Shown here: positions 6,443 to 8,439 of the stretch, piece after piece
Layout: every line of letters begins with the position of its first letter
How positions within the stretch are numbered: position 1 is the first letter of the stretch
Assembly: GCA_003158365.1 (NCBI GenBank)
Contig: PMIW01000155.1
Coordinates: 1 to 8,439, forward strand
Length of the DNA stretch: 8,439 bases
DNA from: Ignavibacteriota bacterium
Lineage (GTDB): Bacteria > Bacteroidota > Ignavibacteria > Tepidaquicellales > Tepidaquicellaceae
Direction: 5' to 3'
Notes under the pieces: generated by a model
Databases searched by the model: none
Told to the model about the DNA's origin: nothing
What the model saw: only the letters and a program-made list of their open reading frames with translations
Made by a program: the position numbers and the translations under genes

Positions 6443-6880
6443 ATGAACCTCATAAAATATAAAAGAGACAACGACTTAATTAATGATACTTTCAGGTCAT
6501 TCTGCAATCAGCCGTTTTTCTCATTACGCGATGAAATACTTAATAGATCGAATTTCACGCCAAAAGTAAGAATAACCGAAGATAAAGATAATTTTTATCT
6601 TAATATAGAAATGCCCGGAATTCCGAAAGATGATGTAAAGATTTCACTCGAAGATAGTGTTCTCACAGTCATCGGAACAAAAAAGACACAGAATAAATCC
6701 GAAGATACAAACTTGATTTTGAATGAAATCCATTACGGTGAATTCAGTAGAAGCTTTAACCTGAGCGACAACATAAAGAAAGATGCTATCGATGCCGAAT
6801 TTAAAGACGGATTGCTTATTATCACTTTGCCAAAAGTCGAAGAAGCAAAACCGGTGGTAAAAGAAATAACAGTTAAATAA
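6443..6880 (+). CDS. hsp20: Small heat-shock protein, Hsp20/alpha-crystallin family
   Basis: A complete 145-residue small heat-shock protein, the typical bacterial length. A variable N-terminal arm (about residues 1-38) precedes the alpha-crystallin domain: PKVRITEDKDNFYLNIEMPG, then DDVKISLEDSVLTVIG, then YGEFSRSFNLSDNI and the signature D-G123-L-L-I-I-T-L-P130-K131. The C-terminal tail ends in I142-T-V144, the I-x-I/V motif that docks into neighbouring subunits in oligomers. It acts in the cytoplasm as an ATP-independent holdase and passes clients to DnaK, encoded 167 bases downstream. The promoter looks sigma-54 dependent, so induction probably answers a dedicated activator rather than, or in addition to, a classical heat-shock sigma factor. 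No CIRCE element was seen. Family assignment is secure. Confidence 0.97.
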   Translation: MNLIKYKRDNDLINDTFRSFCNQPFFSLRDEILNRSNFTPKVRITEDKDNFYLNIEMPGIPKDDVKISLEDSVLTVIGTKKTQNKSEDTNLILNEIHYGEFSRSFNLSDNIKKDAIDAEFKDGLLIITLPKVEEAKPVVKEITVK

Positions 6881-6892
6881 TTTTTAATAAAC

Positions 6893-6918
6893 TGTTCCCG
6901 CACTCGCGAGCGAGAACA
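6893..6918. repeat. Stem-loop 1 between hsp20 and dnaK (REP-like palindrome)
   Basis: TGTTC (6893-6897) pairs with GAACA (6914-6918); inside, CGC (6899-6901) pairs with GCG (6910-6912) and the centre holds CTCGCGAG. It is imperfect but very GC-rich in an AT-rich setting, and lies 12 bases after the hsp20 stop. Only four T residues follow (6920-6923), so as a terminator it would be weak. It may be a REP-type element or an mRNA-stabilising 3' hairpin for hsp20. Confidence 0.6.
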
Positions 6919-6954
6919 ATTTTACAAATACAAAAATAATAATTATTAATTAAA

Positions 6955-6981
6955 ACCATTCCGGGTAATGCCCGGAGTGGT
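6955..6981. repeat. Stem-loop 2 between hsp20 and dnaK
   Basis: ACCATTCCGGG (6955-6965) pairs with CCCGGAGTGGT (6971-6981) over 11 positions with one G-U wobble and a five-base TAATG loop. This is the most stable hairpin of the three. No T-run follows, so it is not an intrinsic terminator. TACAAATAC (6923-6931) and its exact reverse complement GTATTTGTA (6980-6988) could form a competing outer stem. TACAAATA also recurs in direct orientation at 6987-6994. Confidence 0.7.
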
Positions 6982-6998
6982 ATTTGTACAAATAAACA

Positions 6999-7019
6999 TT
7001 CCCAAACAGAGTTTGGGAA
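6999..7019. repeat. Stem-loop 3 upstream of dnaK (TTCCCAAAC palindrome)
   Basis: TTCCCAAAC (6999-7007) pairs perfectly with GTTTGGGAA (7011-7019) around an AGA loop. This resembles GTTCCCAA...TTGGGAAC palindromes that I recall as dispersed repeats in many bacterial genomes. It ends 28 bases before the dnaK ATG, with no T-run after it. Stem-loop 1 shares the TTCCC...GAAC frame, which suggests related elements. Confidence 0.65.
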
Positions 7020-7032
7020 CAAGGATTCTAAG

Positions 7033-7038
7033 AAAGGA
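7033..7038 (+). promoter_or_regulatory. Shine-Dalgarno site of dnaK
   Basis: AAAGGA lies nine bases before the ATG at 7048 and fixes the start. It sits in the loop and 3' arm of a small possible hairpin (GATTC 7024-7028 with GAATC 7037-7041), which could partly mask it at low temperature; with only five base pairs this is speculative. Confidence 0.8.
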
Positions 7039-7047
7039 ATCAAAAAA

Positions 7048-8439
7048 ATGGGTAAAATAATAGGAATAGACTTAGGTACTACCAACTCCTGCGTATCAGT
7101 GATGGAAGGTAACGACCCGGTTGTTATACAGAACTCCGAAGGCGGAAGAACAACTCCCTCCGTAGTTGCATTTACAAAAACAGGTGAAAGAATCGTTGGC
7201 GACCCCGCAAAAAGACAGGCAGTGACAAATCCTTCCAATACAGTTTTCTCTATAAAGAGATTTATGGGAAGAAGATACGATGAAGTAACAAGCGAAATTT
7301 CGGAAGTGCCTTATAAAGTAATCAGGGGTGATAATGATGTTGCCAGAGTGGAAATAGATGATAAGAGCACGAACCAGAAGAGAGTATACTCTCCTCCGGA
7401 AATATCTGCTATGATTCTGCAGAAGATGAAAAAGACTGCCGAAGATTATCTCGGACAGCCCGTTACAGAAGCCGTTATTACAGTACCCGCTTATTTTAAC
7501 GATTCCCAGAGACAGGCAACAAAGGATGCCGGCAAGATTGCAGGACTCGATGTGAAAAGGATAATAAACGAACCTACTGCAGCAGCACTCGCATACGGAC
7601 TCGATAAGAAGAAGAAAAATGAAAAGGTAGCGGTTTATGACTTAGGCGGCGGAACGTTCGATATATCCATCCTGGAGCTCGGTGAAGGCGTGTTTGAAGT
7701 TAAATCGACAAATGGTGACGGACATCTAGGAGGTGATGATTTTGACCAGAGATTAATGGATTATCTTGCGGACGAATTCCAGAAAAAAGAGGGTATTGAC
7801 TTAAGAAAAGACCCGATGGCTTTGCAGAGATTAAAGGAAGCAGCCGAAAATGCTAAGAAAGCTTTATCGACAAGTAATCAAACGGAAGTTAATTTACCAT
7901 ATATAACTGCAACAGCAGACGGACCAAAATTCCTGCTTGAAAATGTTACAAGGGCAAAGTTTGAATCATTAATAACGGATCTGGTAAACAGGACAATCGG
8001 ACCGTGCGAAAAAGCAATTGCGGATTCAGGTTATGTAAAAAGTGAAATAGATGAAGTGATATTAGTAGGCGGTTCGACACGCATCCCGATGGTTCAGGAA
8101 ACAGTAAAGAAATTATTCGGAAGAGAACCTCATAAAGGTGTGAATCCTGATGAAGTCGTTGCTATCGGTGCGGCAATTCAGGGCGGTGTATTAACGGGCG
8201 ATGTGAATGATGTATTACTTCTTGATGTAACACCATTATCACTCGGTATTGAAACACTTGGCGGTGTAATGACAAAATTAATCGATGCAAACACGACTAT
8301 ACCATCGAAGAAATCACAGATTTTCTCGACCGCATCGGATAATCAGCCTTCAGTGGAAATCCACGTATTGCAGGGCGAGCGTCCGATGGCAATAGATAAC
8401 AGGACACTCGGAAGATTCCATCTCGATGGAATTCCTCCG
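7048..8439 (+). CDS. dnaK: Molecular chaperone DnaK (Hsp70), 3' end outside window
   Basis: The ATG at 7048 opens a frame that runs without a stop to the window end: 464 codons of an expected 630-650. The nucleotide-binding domain is complete: phosphate loop 1 IDLGTTNS (D8-S14), NEPTAAALAYG around 174-184, phosphate loop 2 VYDLGGGTFD (196-205) and VGGSTRIP (340-347). The interdomain linker VLLLDVTPLSLG (389-400) is followed by the start of the substrate-binding domain, which is cut within GRFHLDGIPP. All expected ATPase residues seen are intact, so it should be the functional housekeeping Hsp70, cycling with DnaJ and GrpE (not in the window). hsp20 lies just upstream. dnaK may be read from the hsp20 sigma-54 promoter, from its own promoter in the hairpin-rich spacer, or both; no clear separate promoter and no CIRCE operator was found. 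Confidence 0.98.
   Translation, partial: MGKIIGIDLGTTNSCVSVMEGNDPVVIQNSEGGRTTPSVVAFTKTGERIVGDPAKRQAVTNPSNTVFSIKRFMGRRYDEVTSEISEVPYKVIRGDNDVARVEIDDKSTNQKRVYSPPEISAMILQKMKKTAEDYLGQPVTEAVITVPAYFNDSQRQATKDAGKIAGLDVKRIINEPTAAALAYGLDKKKKNEKVAVYDLGGGTFDISILELGEGVFEVKSTNGDGHLGGDDFDQRLMDYLADEFQKKEGIDLRKDPMALQRLKEAAENAKKALSTSNQTEVNLPYITATADGPKFLLENVTRAKFESLITDLVNRTIGPCEKAIADSGYVKSEIDEVILVGGSTRIPMVQETVKKLFGREPHKGVNPDEVVAIGAAIQGGVLTGDVNDVLLLDVTPLSLGIETLGGVMTKLIDANTTIPSKKSQIFSTASDNQPSVEIHVLQGERPMAIDNRTLGRFHLDGIPP

Noticed and set aside
6893..7047. CIRCE operator or clear separate promoter upstream of dnaK
   Set aside because: No TTAGCACTC-N9-GAGTGCTAA repeat is present. A TTTG at 6983-6986 with TTTG at 7012-7015 lacks the TA of the -7 box and has the wrong spacing.
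6873..7238. A 121-codon minus-strand frame opposite the start of dnaK and its spacer
   Set aside because: It is antisense to highly conserved DnaK coding sequence and to the hairpins, with no recognisable protein features.

Overview
The window is AT-rich and every gene lies on the + strand. The DnaK sequence (for example FMGRRYDEV near the N-terminus and a GRFHLDGIPP stretch at the cut end) looks like the Bacteroidota/Chlorobiota/Ignavibacteria group. An intergenic promoter of the Bacteroidota type (TTG then TAnnTTTG), frequent TTG starts and often absent Shine-Dalgarno sequences fit this. An excellent sigma-54 promoter is also present. My best guess is an Ignavibacteria-like or other Bacteroidota member; this is inference from sequence feel, not a search result.

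Region 1 (1-6051) is the 3' part of a surface-glycan operon of six tightly packed genes: a GNAT/FemAB-type N-acyltransferase (5' end outside the window), an NAD-dependent sugar-nucleotide epimerase/dehydratase/decarboxylase, an ArnA/Fmt-type formyltransferase, a TIM-barrel amidohydrolase, a GT-B glycosyltransferase and a Wzx-like flippase. Junctions range from a 26-base gap to an 11-base overlap. Together they suggest synthesis of an acylated or N-formylated amino sugar, its assembly into a lipid-linked oligosaccharide and its transfer across the inner membrane.

Region 2 (6052-6442) is a 391-base intergenic stretch rich in signals. It holds a Bacteroidota-type promoter (6076-6106) followed about 75 bases later by a textbook intrinsic terminator (6183-6220). 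These could define a small RNA of about 110 nt, or the terminator may simply end the glycan operon. Downstream are three GAAA-N4-TTTC palindromes spaced 22 and 21 bases apart, then a near-perfect sigma-54 promoter (6361-6375), then a strong ribosome binding site for hsp20.

Region 3 (6443-8439) is a chaperone pair: a complete small heat-shock protein (Hsp20) and dnaK, cut by the window end after 464 codons. The 167 bases between them hold three GC-rich stem-loops that look like REP-type palindromes or mRNA-processing hairpins. The most interesting points are the inferred sigma-54 plus enhancer control of a small heat-shock gene, the candidate small RNA just upstream, the cluster of stem-loops between hsp20 and dnaK, and the ArnA-like enzyme pair in reversed order as two adjacent in-frame genes.
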